From positions 48,564,569 through 48,628,568 of the forward strand of contig NC_088776.1 of assembly GCF_954871325.1 (NCBI RefSeq): a stretch of 64,000 bases of DNA, in the 5' to 3' direction. A program made the translations under genes and the position numbers. The notes beneath the pieces are model-generated. The model was not told the origin of the DNA. It searched no databases and was given only the letters and a program-made list of their open reading frames with translations. Below are positions 51,193-63,337 of this stretch, piece after piece. The DNA comes from Gordionus sp. m RMFG-2023 (lineage: Eukaryota > Nematomorpha > Gordioida > Chordodea > Parachordodidae). Within the stretch, counting starts at the first letter, position 1. Each line of letters begins with the position of its first letter.

Positions 51193-52320
51193 GTCTCATG
51201 ACCTTCTATAAAATCAAAATAACCTCCTACCTTCTAAAAATTATAATGGAGTTGTTACATAAACCTCCCCCAATATAGAGGGCACCCTATATATTTTTTA
51301 GATAGTTATTACTTATTAGATGTTATATTATTATAAATAAATAACCGGTCTTTTTTAGTTATAGAAATACTATACTATCAGAATAGGCCACTTCTCAAAA
51401 TTAGAAGGCTGAAAATTTTTTTAAAGATGTTTTTGATCAAATATTAATTAATTGTAAAAAAATATAACAATTAATTTTGTATAGAAAATCTAATTTTTAT
51501 TTGCCTTAGAGTTTTTATAATATAAATGATGAAGTAATATTTAATTTTTCAAATAGTTAAAAACTGAATATTTTAAATAGCCATTATTAGCTATAAAAAT
51601 TAAAAATAAATGTTATATATTCTAAAAAAATTAGGGCGGGCCGAAAATTTTTTTAAAATAAATCAAGGCCGGGCCGTAAAAATAGTAGCTCTGCAGGTCT
51701 TTGATAATTATCATTAACCGACCCGAAATGATAGTATGATAAATACAAGTCTTCTTCGAATCTTAAAGACGTTTTTTCCCTATTGCTTTAAAATGGGCTC
51801 CTCTAAATATAATTTTCTGGCTATAAATTAACTTTTCTTCAAAACTTATAGAAACGTATCTTGTCTTATTGCATCAATAATTTTGATCAAAACTTCTATT
51901 TTATATTTAAGATTTTGAAACTATAATGAAAAACTTTAAATTTTAGCATTTAAAATTTCTACTCTCTCAGATATTGTTATCATTTTAAGAAATAAAGTTT
52001 TCAAAAAGCTTTATTTTGGGTAATAAATTTTTTGCTTTTGAAGCAACCTCACTGCGAAATATATTTATAATTTCTAATAAAAGTTTTATAATTATTTTTT
52101 AATTTTTCTCTATTGATATTAGCAATATTATTGCTCAGTATGTAGGGCATAGTGGTCTTAAAGTTAGAAAGTTTGAACTATCATTTTCATCTTGAATATA
52201 ACGAAATATCTCTATGCGTTTGGGGGAATATCATACAAAAGATAATGCATCTTTTAATACAATAAAATAGCGAATTTTCGCAATAGTATTAAATAAATAT
52301 TTCACTAAATAGTATTATCT

Positions 52321-52326
52321 TTTATT
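52321..52326 (-). terminator. Candidate poly(A) signal of TRMT44
   Basis: AATAAA on the minus strand, about 65 nt past the TAA stop of the TRMT44 gene. Plausible by position only. Confidence 0.35.
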
Positions 52327-52391
52327 AAAATAATTTATATAATTCCCTGTCAAAATCATAGGATATAATATAGTTTTCTTTTAAAAAAATA

Positions 52392-55300
52392 TTACAATTT
52401 AATTAAATTATCGGGTCCATGAGCGTACATACAAGAAGATTCAGGATAAAGACATCCTTGAGGATGATTTTGATAAAACCAACACATTTTGCTCTTCTTA
52501 AAGATGGCGAATTTTTTATTACCCCGATTTTTGTGGCGAGATTTTAAGTTTTGTCCTAAACTAGTCCCCGATACATTATTACCGTTTAAATTTTGGCCGA
52601 CGTCTATATTCGCATGGTAAGAAAGTGTGACGAATTCTCCTTTTACTATTAAAATTAATATTAAAATTATACTACAATTATAGGTCAGTGATATTACGTT
52701 ATTATAGTCTCAATAAAGTTAACTAAAAAAATACTACTTAATAAACAACGATTATAATTGATTGATCACATTAAAAAAACCTGGCTAGATAAAAGGCCGG
52801 TGAAATTTATATATTTTTTATAAAAATACACATAGAAAACCCTGCTAGCCCATATTTATGTTTTTGTTAAATCAAGTAGGTCACAGGCCAAATTTTAAGT
52901 TATAAATATCAGCTTGAATTTCTCTGAAGGGGTGACTAATGTGTTCATTCAAGCAATAGTAACTACTGTAACCACATTCATCATTATAAAAAATTATTTC
53001 AAACTTGTAAATATATATTATTTCACAAATTGGAGGTTGTGGTGACATTTTAGCACAATTTAAATATTAGTAATTTTTTGTAAACTTTACCTGTAAATAT
53101 ATAACCGTGATTCTTTAAAAGTGTCCTAATTCCTCCTGCTTGCGATTTTAAAGCCGTCTTTTCAGATGAATTTAGCGTTTCTATTATATCTGATAATGGA
53201 ACTCTCCCTAATGATTAATTATAGTTAGTTAAGAAATTAGAATATAATAATGATTTAATACATAAAAATAAGTAAAATTTTCACCTCCACAGTGCCAAAA
53301 AATAGTAGAATCTTCGATAACAACCTCAGGTTCTTTATTAGAATGTTGTATTTTATTCACTTGTTTATTTTAAAAAAAGAAAAATATATCGATAATGATA
53401 TCAAATGCAAATTAAGTAAAATGTCGATATTCTATTTAAATTATCACTTGTGTGGAGATTAGCAGTGCTCTCCTCTACACTCAATTTCAGCTTATCTATA
53501 TGATCCTGGATATTTTTTTCTTTTTCGCATCCAATTACATAAAAACCCTTGATAGGATCAGCGCTAATAATCATGGCAAAAACTCTATTCACAATATCCG
53601 TAATGATAGATTTGTCCACTAGAGTGCAATTTCGAACCACTTCCAGCTTGGGTCTGGGAATAAAATTAGTTTGTGTTCCTATAGCATCACCTGATGTCTT
53701 GAGTAGCAATGTATTTTTTTGACTTGGAGGATATCCGATCAAACATATCTATCTTGATATTAAAATATTATTATAATGAGCAAATTTCTATATTGAAATT
53801 TTAATCGGCCATAGCCGCTTGGCCATATGATTAGAGATATGACCGACCCAAATTGACCGGTTAATCAATCTCGAAAGAGTTGTCCCTCCCAATCTGTCAT
53901 AATTTTCTGGTACCGGGCTGTGCAGATTTTTACATACATAAACGTAGCCATGGGGTAGGGAGAAGGGGAAATCCCCCTTAATAAATTTGCCTGTTCTAGT
54001 AAATATCATTTTAAGCTATAAAAGTTTTCCTCCTATAAATCTCCCCACCACTATCCCCCAAAAATGTATACAATATACTATAAGGAAGAATTAATAACTT
54101 TTAAAAATAACAGCTATAATTCAAAACTTTTAGAAAAAAAGCATTTTTATATAAAAAAAATTGAAAACCCAAATTATTTTTATAAAAGTCTGATATAACC
54201 AAAGGCCTACAATAAATGAACCCAAAGATCTCTAATAAAATTTAACATGGAAAACCTCATCTAATAGTGCCCCCCCCCTCTTTTCCTTAACAAAATCCTG
54301 GATACGCCTATGTCTATATACGATTCCGTCAAAATATAAATTTAAAGACATTTATTATTCATTTACAGGCTATGATATTGCTAAAAATATCATTTTGAAT
54401 CAAATAAAGATTAAATTTGTCATTTATTTTATAAAAAAAATTCCCTTCGCCCCTTAAAAATCGAACTCAAGAAGTTAATTTCATTATTAAAAGTAGATAT
54501 TTAATATTATGCTGAAGTAATAGGATATAATAATTATGATTGTTCAAACTCTCTTAGTCGATGGAATCCTTAACTTATCGACGTGAGTTCGAAACCCGTA
54601 TTTGTTTTTGAGCAAATCGGTGAGAAACATCAAATAATCCTCATAACGACTCAAATGGGGTCTCCTGCGTTGATATTTTCCGTAAAAGTCATGAGGGCAA
54701 CATGGTAAAATAAATAATTTGTTGCGGGGAAGATGTAAGGTATCGCTACATATTTAATTTATATAATTATTTTTAGAGGTTCATAATACCAGTGCAAACT
54801 TTAAATTGATATAAATAATTAAGTTTTTATTGGAGTGTAGTCTCCACTACGAATATTTTTTATTATATGACGTCGTAAAATTAATGAACTTTAGTATCGC
54901 GATTACCTAAGGGAAAAACATATAATTCGATGATACTCGCATTGTTTAAAACAAAAAAGTATTTCTTTTAAATGTATATTATAATTACTTTTTTTGAGAT
55001 AAATGAGGAATCCAGGGAGTTAATTCATCACAATGATTGCCTACGATCCATTCGTATTCCGAAAAGACGCAATTTTCTTGGGATGGATCTAATGCCATCT
55101 CCTTGAAAACCACGCGGAATAAATAATTCGCGTCGAATATATATTTTTTAAAATAATATTAATCATAAATTTATTGTCATATAAGTAGTATTATTATTTC
55201 TTTTTAAGTTGACCACGTGGCCACTCCCGGAAGCAAAAATAAATTTCAACAAAATAGAGAATCTTCTTATCGAAGATCTTCTCAAAGCCCCGATTATATA

Positions 55301-58300
55301 AGGAATTAAAACCAGAACACTTATAATCTGCCGCAGTTTGAAAAACCGAAGCCGTTAAGCATTCATATGAATTGTTGGTGTAAATATCGGGTTAAGAGTC
55401 ATGAAACCGCTAGTATCCGGCTTAATTTGCGAGATCGGGGATAAATTTATACTTAAATTGTCATTTTTATTTATGAGTCAATATAAGGTCGCCTATAAAA
55501 ATACGAATTAAATAAAGATTACTACGAGTAATGAAATCACCTTTAATTTCGCTGGATGTTCGAAGACCATTTGATTTGAAATTTTGTTTAATAAAATGTT
55601 TCAAAAACAAAAAAAGGATTATTAAACTTTGTAAAAAAAAAAGGAGAAGTGATAAAATAGATTGTGAAAATAAGCTTAATTTAAGTTCCATTGAATGCTT
55701 TAGAGTTAAGAATAATTTCTAAATAAATCTAATATTTTAAAATAAGTTTTAAAAAAATTATTGGAGTGCTAATATGTGTTTTTTTGTTCAAAGTGAGAAA
55801 ATCGACTTTTTAGTTCTACATTATTTTTGCTAAACTTAAAACCAAATTGAGATAAATTTTGGGATAGAGTTAAAAACTAATTATTATTATGCATTTTATT
55901 TAAAAAAATTGAATCATAAATCTTTTCAACATCCTTCTAAATAATTTATAATAATTGCTCCAAGTCTGCATCAGTAGATTTTTGCCCGACCATACTATAA
56001 GCGGGGTTGGCGGGTGAATTTGGAAATTTTTTTGGCGAAATGAGCAAAACAGGTTTAGATTTATTTTTAAAAAAAAATTTATTTTATAATATTATATATA
56101 TTATAAGTTTAAACAAATTATTATTTGAAAGAAGCAAAAACATCGATTCTTCATAATGATTTTTAAGTCCGGTTAAATTTTTTTCCTCAAATTCTTCAAA
56201 TAATTTGGGCCCCGTTTTGAAGGACTCTATTGTATGAGTTAAGGAATATCTTTCAAAAGTGTGATTTTTTGTAATATATCTCGAAAATAAGGATTGATAT
56301 TATATATATATTAAGTAAAAATAATATTAAAATAAACCAAGAGTTAAACTAATCAATCAAATAATTTAAAAATATTGGGGTGGACGGGCTAAACAAATAA
56401 AAATAGGCTGACGGGTTGAGCTTTACTCCTAATATTCTTTCCATTAAATTAATTTAATTTTTTTAAAATCTTAAATTTATTATTAAAGATTGATAATATA
56501 TTTATGGTTATAAAAAAATAGTAACATAACCAAATTATTTAGTGAATGAAAAAAAAATAAGTTAAAATTTTAATAATACACTTAAGATGTAAGGCTTAAA
56601 TAATTCAAATCTAATAGAACGAATATGGATTAGAGATCTGCATTGGGCGGGTTTCCAGCCCGACCGCTTACCCCCTTCCATTTAGGTGGGCGAGAGGGTA
56701 GGCAAAAATTTTAAATTTTTGCTAAATCATTTAAGTAAATATTAATAAAAAATTGTTCTTATGACTTTTGTGGATATTAAAAATAAACTTCTTTGTATGT
56801 TAAAAATTAAACTGTCCTTTTTGATATCGTAAAAACTTTTTTCTTAAAATAAATAAACTTCTGTGTATAATAAAAATTTTCTTTTATGGTAATGTAGTAA
56901 AACTTTTTAATTGAAACAAATAAACTTTTGTGGACATTGAAAATAAAAATTTTTTTGAGCATAATGAATATTTCTGCATTGCATTGTTTTATTTTAGTAA
57001 AGATTGTTTATCTTTATATTTGCCCTTTTCATTTTTATTTTTTTATATATTATATAAATTTTATTTTTTATAACAGAATTTTTAACAAAAAAATATTTTT
57101 TAATTTAATTTAATTTTTAAATTATATTATGAATAAAGAATATATATCTAAAAAAAATTAAAATAATTTTTACAAGTTAAAAGAAAATGATTCAGATAAT
57201 AATAAACTCAAATTTTCAATGTGGAAGCAATTTAAAATCCTTTTCGATATAAATGATAAAAAGCTAGATTGGATTAGCTGCAATGATTACGAATCCATCT
57301 ATAAAAATATAAAACAAGTGGCATATCCTTCTTCCTTCGCATCAATGTTCATCTGCAAATTATGAAGATTTGATAGATAATAAAAAAATAACCGGATATG
57401 TTTTAATTTTTATTAAATTATTCTTATATCTTTTTTATGCCATTTCAAGCCATTCAACGACCTGGATTTGTATTATTTTCCAAATATTAGATAATAGACT
57501 AAATTGTTCAGCATATATATTGAACACAATACTTCGCAATGCATTCCAGACAACTTTTATTTTGAAAATTGCTCTCGAGATTAATAATATCTTGGCAACT
57601 GCAAAACCGTTAACCACTTATTTCAAACAAAGTGGCAACGTAAAATATCTGAGACGTTACAACAAAATATTGATATAAGATGGAATATAAAGCAAAAGAT
57701 GCTACAAAGCATTTATATAATGTATGATGAGATATTTTTGTTTTTAAAATCTCGTGATATGACTGAAAAAATGGAATCCATGGGAAAGAAGTTTTAAAAA
57801 CACTGATAGATTATTTGGATCCATATAAAGATGCAACGAATGCTCTTGAGGGTGACTGCAGGTCTACACTACGAAACATTCTTATATGGTATGAATTTTT
57901 TTTATTTATTTATAAATAAATTAGGTATAATCTTCTTCTACATGAGCATAATCAAATAAATATGAATATAATGGAGAGAAAAACAAACTGCGAAAAAGAA
58001 ATAGATTTAATAAAGAAAAAAGCTAAATATTTTATAATTGAAAATTTTGAAATCCATATGCTCCATAAAATTTTAACATTTTTAATACCAAAGTTCCGAC
58101 AACTGTAAATGTTGTCATTGGAAGAAATTAATGAAGTAAAAAAAACATATCGAAAACATGTTGGTTATTTGCATAGAATAATATAACATAGGCGTTGATG
58201 AAAATTTGATTTTACCCGTAAAGCAGAGAACCCAATTAAAGGGTAATAATAAGTTAAATTTACTTAACTACTTATTAAATGCAATATTTGAAATGAATAA

Positions 58301-61300
58301 CATCCGCGTCAAAATTAAACCACAACAGATGGGAGGATGAGGTTGAAACAAAGGAGAGCACAGTATTTAATGACATAACAAAATATTTAAATCCCCTTTA
58401 TCACATATGACTACTAATCAGTCACATAGTGAATTTTCTGACCTATTTTACCGTGTAAATTATTTTGGCGCTAAAATTTGAATTGTGTCTTACAAGTAAC
58501 ATTCCTTTTATATAAAAATCATTTTTTTAAATAGAAATTCTCATATTTATTTAAAATGCGAGTATTTAATGTCAGCTGTTCCCTATATTTCAAAATTGAC
58601 ATTTTTCGTAATTTTTAATTACATTTTTTTAATATTAAACTCCAATATTATTTTTCAAAAAAAATATCAACAGATAACTAAAATATTTCTATATTCTTTT
58701 CCGTTTTTATATTTAAAAAAAGTTTAATTAAAAATTTTTTACTAGCATTAATATATTTGTAACACAAAAGACACAAAGATGATTTCATCATCTGATTCTT
58801 CTGATGATAGCCTTGAAGATTTCGACGATAATGAGGATGAAAATTCATTATTTTCAGATAATTTTACTGCTATAAATAGACGAAGAGATGATATGTATAA
58901 TTTAGCAAATTTTAAGCTGCTTATTACAATTAATTTTAATTTAAAATTACTTTTTTAAATTTATTATTATTGGTCTCCCTTTTGCTTAAAAATCTCACTT
59001 GAGGAAGAGGATATACTTCAAGCGCATATTATTTTGGTGGAAACAACAAGATAAAGATTTGCCTAAGCTATCAAGATTAGCAAGAAAAATATTATTCCTA
59101 CAACTAATGCTTCTTCTGAACGAGGATTTAGTATTACTTGAAGGTTTTTAGAACACAATAGAACGTGTTTGAATCCAGAAAATGTCGATTCATTATTAAT
59201 TTTGCATTATAATTACATATAATATCAATTTTATATTTATATTTTTTATCATAAATATTTTATTTGATCAAATAAATTATCCATAATTTAAATTGAATAT
59301 TTTTCGTGCTTAATATAGTAATTTTCTAAATTATAAAACTTCTTTGTAGAGGTGATGTGATATGCTTAAAATGATTTATTTTATTAGATGCTTAAAAAAT
59401 TGAAAGAATGGCCATAATTAAATTTTATAATGGCGGGCTTGGGTTAAATTTTTTTATAATAGGCGGGCGGGTAAATATTTTAAACTAATGAGCGGGCGAG
59501 TATATTTTTTAAAAACTATGGGTGGGCGTGTTAAATTTTTTTTAAACATTGGGTGGGCTTATGGGCTAAAAGCCGCCCAATGCAGGCCTCTAATATGGAT
59601 ATTAAATTATTCGTTTTGTTAGAAAACTAATAAGAATTATTCACTTCGTATAAATCTAATAAACGAATCAAATAAATGAACTATTAACTTCGTATTCGTT
59701 TTTGACTGACTAATGATTCTAGTCAATTTTTTATCCACCATTGCTCTGAAATATTAAAATAGATCATGGAGACGATATTATTTATTTTTTTACTATGTCG
59801 GCCATTTTTATTTATTAATAATGTTATTAAACGCACTTGTAAATTCAAATTTTCTTCGGTTTGTTTCAAAATTGACCAGGTTTTTCGCTCCCTAATATCG
59901 ATTCCTACACCCTTAAATCCGCATTTAGTTAAAAAGTAAGTGAGAAGTCCATTGCCGCATCCCAAATCCAAAAACTTATATTGGAAATATTTTGATTGAT
60001 CTTTGTTAGGTAATTCTTTGTTATTTGGCTGACAAGTTTCACAATCATCTATTCTCCATAAAGACTAAAAAAAGAAGCAAAATATTGATATATATATAGT
60101 TGCAATAATGATAAAAAAAAAACTTTCTGATACCATAAGATATGCAGCAATCGCCATTTCTTCGTATATATGCTTTTTTGGATCTGTATTGAATGGCCAA
60201 TTATTTAGTAAATATTTCGAATGCTCATGCTTCATATCATTGTATACATTGTTATAAAAGATCAAATGAGAATTTATCATATTGAGTGATCCTATTTTAA
60301 GTTCATGGATATTATCATAAATTTTTGATAATTTTAACGTTCTATCATTATGATCTCCTTTTTCTATACACATTTTGCATATCTATATATAAAAAGAATA
60401 TATTTAATAGTTTATATATGCGCTGAATTAAAATCTAATTTCAATACTTTTTTTTATCAATTTTTGAAACATACTTTCTCTCCCCCCACCCCTTCCCATT
60501 TATTAGATTTTATTCATTTTTGTGGATAACCTCTTAAAATGTTTGTCGCATATTTGCATTATATCAAGAGCTGAGCTAGTGTTGTCTCAAGTTTCCTTTT
60601 CCAAATTGAGCCAGCTGATGGAAAAAAAAATTGTGACCTAAGAGCCTGTTAAAATTGTAAAAAAATTATTCTCTTTCCATCTTTTTTTTGAAAAATGGGC
60701 AACAGATACTTATTCAATCAAATTTTATCTATATTACTATATTGAAAAGTATTGGAAAGTTTTTCTAACTCACCGAAGACTTTTTAAATCTATCTATGCA
60801 TATCAACCTGGAAAAACAATAAATAATGGAAGCAATTTTAATGTTGAAAATTATCATTCAGAAATGCAACAAATACAGTTTTTTTCTTCACTTTTGTTGA
60901 TTTTAAGAGAGCATCATAATGAGGCTTTATTGGAAATATTGTTTAAGTGTGGTATCATCATAAATAATAGGAATACTAAAAAATCAATGTCAGATGCCAC
61001 CTTATAGATAAATAACAGAGCCCTCCCCCATCACCATTCAGGATTATGAAAGGAGTCACAAAAGGCTGAGACCTATCTCCAATACTTACCCAATATTGTA
61101 ATAAAGTAAAAGGTAAAAACTTTTTATGAAAATTTTTATCTAGATTCCTTTTGCACAATAAGCCATAAAATGAGAACCTGAGAGTTAAACCCTTCTAGTT
61201 AAGTAAAATTATAGTGTCAATTTCTATATATGGGTAAGGTCAAAATAATACCATGGTTCATAAAAAATTAATATTGTTTTCCCACCCAAATGATATAAAA

Positions 61301-63337
61301 GGATCATGTGTGGTCAAATAGTAAGAGCAGAAATGGAGAGATGTATAAACCAACCAACAGTACATAAAGAAAATATCATGTATGTTGATTGTTTTAACAA
61401 GCTAAAAGATAAATTCCAAATAAATGGCATCAAATTTTATAGTTTATAGGAATCATCTCAAAATTTTCAAATTGGTTAAAGCATATGATATTTTGATGAC
61501 TATAATAAAATGTTCTACAATATTATTTATATAAATATCCCAAAATAAATATTATAAAAAAATTTTTTAAATACCCAAATATTACTATTTTTATTACCAA
61601 GTATATTGTGTCAAAAAAGAAACCAAAATGTTTAAAAGTGAAATATAAATAAATATATTTTATTCCACCCTATAAAATAAGATGATGATTCTTTTAATAT
61701 AAATAAAATTGAATAAATTTGCATACAATAGTAAAGTTAGTATGCTAAAATATATAATAATAATTTATTTTTTTTGTAAATAATATTAATTTAACATATA
61801 TGGATAGAAAAGAAAAACAAAAAAAATTAAAATATCCACAGAAAAAAATATTAAAAGTGAATATTGAATTTTTTTAAGCAAAAATATTTAAAAAAGTATC
61901 GAATCTGTATCTTTGTCAAGAAAATGGAAAAGTTTCTTTTTAAATAAAAGAATCTTAGATAAAGATATAAGTTTTACTAAGATAAAGAAACAATTGGATC
62001 TTGTATCATAGATATAAATTTTCGAGGTCCTGTCCAAAGGTTTAATTTTAGACACTGTTCAGATTTTTTTTAAAAATTTATTTTCAACCTTAAGTTTTAT
62101 TTTTAATCTTGCCCATAATTTTTAGAATTATTAATTTTATTTTATTTAAGAAATTGAAAATATGGGCATATCAGAGACCTGCAGATACCATTTGCACTGC
62201 CCGGCATATATTTTTCTAAAAAAAATTATAAAAAATAGATCTTATAATTAACTAATTTATTAATCTTGCCCATAATTTAAAATTGTTAATTTCATTTTTT
62301 TAAGATAAAAATATGGGCAGTAAATAAATATCAGAGACCTGCAGAGATACCATTTGCACTGCCCTGCTTATATTTTTTTTTTTAAATTTTGGCCCAATCC
62401 AGGTTTTATATTAGGTATTTTAAAATAATATAGCCTGGTCGACCTGGGCTGCTTAGGGCCATGCCTGCAGGTCTCTGATGATTATGTGTTTTTATTAACA
62501 TTGATATCCAGATTTTTAATATTATTATTTATAAGCCCAGATGAGCCTGGATTTTAAAAGTCACTAGGACATTCCAGACCAGGTCTGCAGGTTTGTGATG
62601 ATTTATAAAAGTATTTTGACAGGAGTATATTATAAAACTAATAAAAGGTTGCAAAGGATTAAGAAGTGAGTTAGACCCAACTTTGCTTAATAAAAGATAA
62701 AAATAAAGATACTTTTTTAACTACTTCCTATGATTGATTCAATAACATAAAAATTATTATTACTTTTGGATATAATATATTTTTAAGCCATGATAGATCC
62801 TTTAAAACATAACCAGCATAATTGTCTTGATTAATTTGATTTTGATGATCATCATATATATTTTTTATTTGGTTTGGAATATTTAATCCAATACTAAAAC
62901 AACTAAAAATATATTATAATTTAATAATTTTAACACCAATCATCATTTATGAAAATCTGATATGAAAAAATAGGTATAATTGACCTCAATTTTGTAATAT
63001 TTGCTTCAGGTATATAGGTTATTTTATTTTTGGCTATAATAAATTTTTATTCACATTTATTTTAATACCGTAACTTACATTTAGAAACATATTGAACCAC
63101 TGAATCATGTTTATAAGTATTTTTAGGGATAATTTTATAAACTTTTAAATATATTTTATGCTCTATGTATTTTAAATTATCAGAAATATAATCTACATTT
63201 ATATTTGATTCCTCGTTGGTCAGGAATACTTTATTATTAAATAAACCAGTTTTCGTTTCATACAAATCTAAAACCTCATTGAATAGTGATTCTGAAATTT
63301 TCTGACTGGTAGTTAAAAATTCCTGAAAATTTTCCAT
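52392..63337 (-). CDS. TRMT44: tRNA (uracil-2'-O-)-methyltransferase, TRMT44/Trm44 (complete)
   Basis: Minus-strand exons in order: 63337-63079, 63033-62985, 62893-62764, 60382-60134, 60064-59837, 55101-54989, 54745-54550, 53748-53448, 53359-53285, 53207-53091, 52645-52392. They total 1971 nt, 656 residues, all phases consistent. Trm44 methylates the 2'-O of U44 in the variable loop of tRNA-Ser using SAM, in the cytoplasm. Landmarks: WPFNTDPKKHIYEEMAIAAY (exon 4), SAM motif FLDLGCGNGLL (about residue 262), WIVGNHCDELTPWIP (exon 6), LPCCPHDFYGKY and LRIPSTKR (exon 7), LEVVRNC (exon 8), GGIRTLLKNHGYIF (exon 10). A CX9CX6CX3H zinc finger, CWFYQNHPQGC...CMYAH, ends the protein. The donor of exon 8 (53447) has an alternative nearby. 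The start ATG is the first after an in-frame stop. Intron 5 hosts a 3-kb hAT. Confidence 0.93.
53937..54312. mobile_element. Short interspersed repeat, family 2, copy B
   Basis: Lies in intron 7 of TRMT44. The left end CATAAACGTAGCCATGG and the right end read inward CATAGGCGTATCCAGGA form an imperfect TIR. Non-coding; the 73-codon minus-strand open stretch crossing it at 53788-54009 is not a gene. Confidence 0.6.
55190..55465. other. Unexplained higher-complexity island in TRMT44 intron 5
   Basis: Unlike its AT-rich surroundings, this block is richer in G+C (TTGACCACGTGGCCACTCCC at its left, GAAACCGCTAGTATCCGGC at its right). Short open stretches occur in several frames, for example plus-strand WPLPEAKINFNKIENLLIED and minus-strand FQTAADYKCSGFNSLYNRGF, but none is long or recognisable. 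It could be a transposon fragment, an exon of an unrelated gene or a non-coding RNA. Confidence 0.3.
55466..56630. other. TRMT44 intron 5, left part
   Basis: AT-rich. A scrap at about 55965-56030 (GCCCGACC...GGCGGGT) and one at 56375-56425 (GGACGGGC...GACGGGTTGAG) may be the two subterminal ends of another small GGGC-type element. Lys-rich open stretch at 55531-55722 not interpretable. Confidence 0.4.
56631..59592 (+). mobile_element. hAT transposon with exact 8-bp target duplication, in TRMT44 intron 5
   Basis: 2962 bp. The left terminus is TAGAGATCTGCATTGGGCGG and the right terminus read inward is TAGAGGCCTGCATTGGGCGG, an 18/20 inverted repeat. The duplication ATATGGAT lies at 56623-56630 and 59593-59600. 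The right subterminal zone (59420-59580) has four to five repeats of GGGCGGGY followed by AAATTTTTT, the left zone fewer. These are probable transposase-binding repeats. The element is in the opposite direction to TRMT44. Confidence 0.93.
57129..59225 (+). pseudogene. hAT transposase of the 56.6-kb element, broken
   Basis: Scraps in order are KFSMWKQFKILFDINDKKLD (57200-57260), KPLTTYFKQSG (about 57600), NIDIRWN...MLQSIYIMYDEIFLF (57665-57745), TLIDYLDPYKDATNALEGDC (57800-57860), and KILTFLIPKFRQL (about 58065). A C-terminal zone encodes KLSRLARKILF then FRTRI-like and NPENVDSLLILHYNYI-type readings (59065-59220), the hAT dimerisation end. Many stops and frameshifts, so it is inactive. Confidence 0.7.
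60643..61005 (+). other. Unidentified 120-codon open stretch inside TRMT44 intron 3 (opposite strand)
   Basis: A stop-free plus-strand frame from about 60643 to TAG at 61003-61005. It includes FEKWATDTYSIKFYLYYYIE, HRRLFKSIYAYQPGKTINNG and LREHHNEALLEILFKCGIII. Composition is coding-like compared with its surroundings, but there is no ATG near its start and no family I recognise. A second such stretch at 61305-61446 reads MCGQIVRAEMERCINQPTVH then YVDCFNKLKDKFQINGIKFY. The two may be pieces of one unknown transposon or gene. Confidence 0.3.
62106..62372. repeat. 160-bp tandem duplication with MITE-type ends
   Basis: CTTGCCCATAATTT ... ATATGGGCA ... CAGAGACCTGCAGATACC...TTTGCACTGCCC occurs twice, with CAGAGACCTGCAG at 62172 and 62332. 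The second starts an element ending CTGCAGGTCTCTG at 62477, so 62332-62477 is a 146-bp inverted-repeat MITE. A related end CTGCAGGTTTGTG lies at 62584. Confidence 0.55.

Larger units (their letters stand above)
50031..52391. other. Tail-to-tail intergenic region between NDST copy 2 and TRMT44
   Basis: About 2.36 kb. AATAAA at 50294-50299 may serve NDST copy 2. It contains repeat family 2 copy A (50862-51192) and a GGGC-rich MITE end at about 51630-51705 (CTCTGCAGGTCTTTG). A 106-codon open stretch at 50112-50432 has no recognisable family and low-complexity composition, so I do not call it a gene. Confidence 0.5.

Noticed and set aside
54540-54745. tRNA-derived SINE suggested by GAGTTCGAAACCC (box B) and a preceding box A-like word
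   Set aside because: The minus strand of exactly this stretch encodes LPCCPHDFYGKYQRRR ... HVDKLRIPSTKR, the missing TRMT44 exon 7, with correct phases on both sides.
54907-54935. A 29-nt micro-exon of TRMT44 (IIELYVFPL) between exons 6 and 7
   Set aside because: It first seemed to supply the VLPCC motif, but 54550-54745 supplies it properly and splices directly to exon 6 in phase.
55190-55465. 5S rRNA-related sequence (minus-strand CCCGATCTCG)
   Set aside because: Only ten bases resemble 5S rRNA; the rest of the box C and loop sequence does not follow.
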